Assembly: GCA_017394565.1 (NCBI GenBank)
Contig: JAFPXW010000255.1
Coordinates: forward strand, 1 to 6,458
Length of the DNA stretch: 6,458 nucleotides
Reading direction: 5' to 3'
DNA from: Oscillospiraceae bacterium
GTDB taxonomy: Bacteria; Bacillota; Clostridia; Oscillospirales; Ruminococcaceae
Each line of letters opens with the position of its first letter. The stretch's first letter is position 1. The position numbers were made by a program, and so were the translations under genes. Under the pieces are notes generated by a model that saw only the letters and a list, made by a program, of their open reading frames with translations, was not told the origin of the DNA and made no database searches. Positions 6,362 through 6,458 of the stretch are shown piece after piece.

Positions 6362-6390
6362 TTGACTTTTTCGCCTTAACGTGCTATAAT
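6362..6390 (+). promoter_or_regulatory. Near-consensus sigma-A-type promoter for the LysR gene
   Basis: TTGACT (6362-6367, five of six bases) and TATAAT (6385-6390, six of six) are separated by exactly 17 bp. Transcription would start near 6397, leaving a very short leader with GGAGG at 6399-6403. Confidence 0.85.
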
Positions 6391-6411
6391 AAGCTAATGG
6401 AGGCGAGAACC

Positions 6412-6458
6412 ATGACATTACAGCAGCTACATTACGCGATCATCATTTCCGAGGAGGG
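6412..6458 (+). CDS. LysR-family transcriptional regulator (partial, N-terminus only)
   Basis: Only 15 full codons are in the window, reading MTLQQLHYAIIISEE. The MTLQQLxY opening is characteristic of the first helix of the LysR winged helix-turn-helix domain. ATG 6412 follows GGAGG (6399-6403) with an 8-nt spacer; the in-frame ATG at 6397 would lie at the transcript start with no ribosome binding site. The gene has its own strong promoter and an adjacent LysR-type dyad, pointing to an independent, self-regulated transcript. The target genes and ligand cannot be told from this fragment. Confidence 0.75.
   Translation, partial: MTLQQLHYAIIISEE

Noticed and set aside
6397..6411. Upstream in-frame ATG as the LysR start
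   Set aside because: It coincides with the expected transcription start and has no ribosome binding site, whereas ATG 6412 has GGAGG at good spacing and the standard MTLQQL beginning.

Overview
The window looks like chromosomal DNA from a fairly GC-rich Bacillota (Firmicutes) bacterium, probably class Clostridia and plausibly the Oscillospirales (Ruminococcaceae-like) group. The grounds are strong AGGAGG-type ribosome binding sites, sigma-A-type promoters in short AT-rich gaps, a Gram-positive recD2-comF-mreB gene set, and coding sequence that prefers G/C-ending codons. The lineage is an inference from gene content and style; there is no rRNA or tRNA here to fix it.

Layout. (1) Positions 1-594, minus strand: the first 198 codons of a PHP-superfamily histidinol-phosphatase-like phosphoesterase, cut by the left edge. 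(2) Positions 595-751: a divergent AT-rich promoter region. (3) Positions 752-1092, plus strand: a small single-pass membrane protein gene of unknown function, broken by one apparent missing base near 893-896. (4) Positions 1093-1226: a sigma-A-type promoter, a 14-bp perfect palindrome and a strong ribosome binding site. (5) Positions 1227-6316, plus strand: a tight four-gene unit of recD2 (helicase), a comF-family phosphoribosyltransferase, an mreB/mbl-family actin-like gene, and a membrane-anchored ComEA-like protein with three helix-hairpin-helix (HhH) units. Two of those units are a recent near-perfect tandem duplication. recD2 and comF overlap by 35 nt, and mreB and the HhH gene overlap as GTGA. 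(6) Positions 6317-6411: a LysR-type operator-like dyad and a near-consensus promoter. (7) Positions 6412 to the right edge: the start of a LysR-family regulator gene.

How the genes may work together. RecD2 unwinds DNA, ComF-family proteins act in natural transformation, and membrane-anchored HhH proteins of the ComEA type bind incoming DNA. Three of the four genes in the unit therefore point to DNA handling or uptake, with a cytoskeletal actin homologue embedded among them. No other competence gene (comEC, comFA, dprA) is visible, so a joint role is a hypothesis. No CRISPR array, insertion sequence, phage gene or RNA gene was found. The most unusual items are the internal HhH duplication, the frameshifted membrane protein gene, and the palindromic operator-like sites at the recD2 and LysR promoters.
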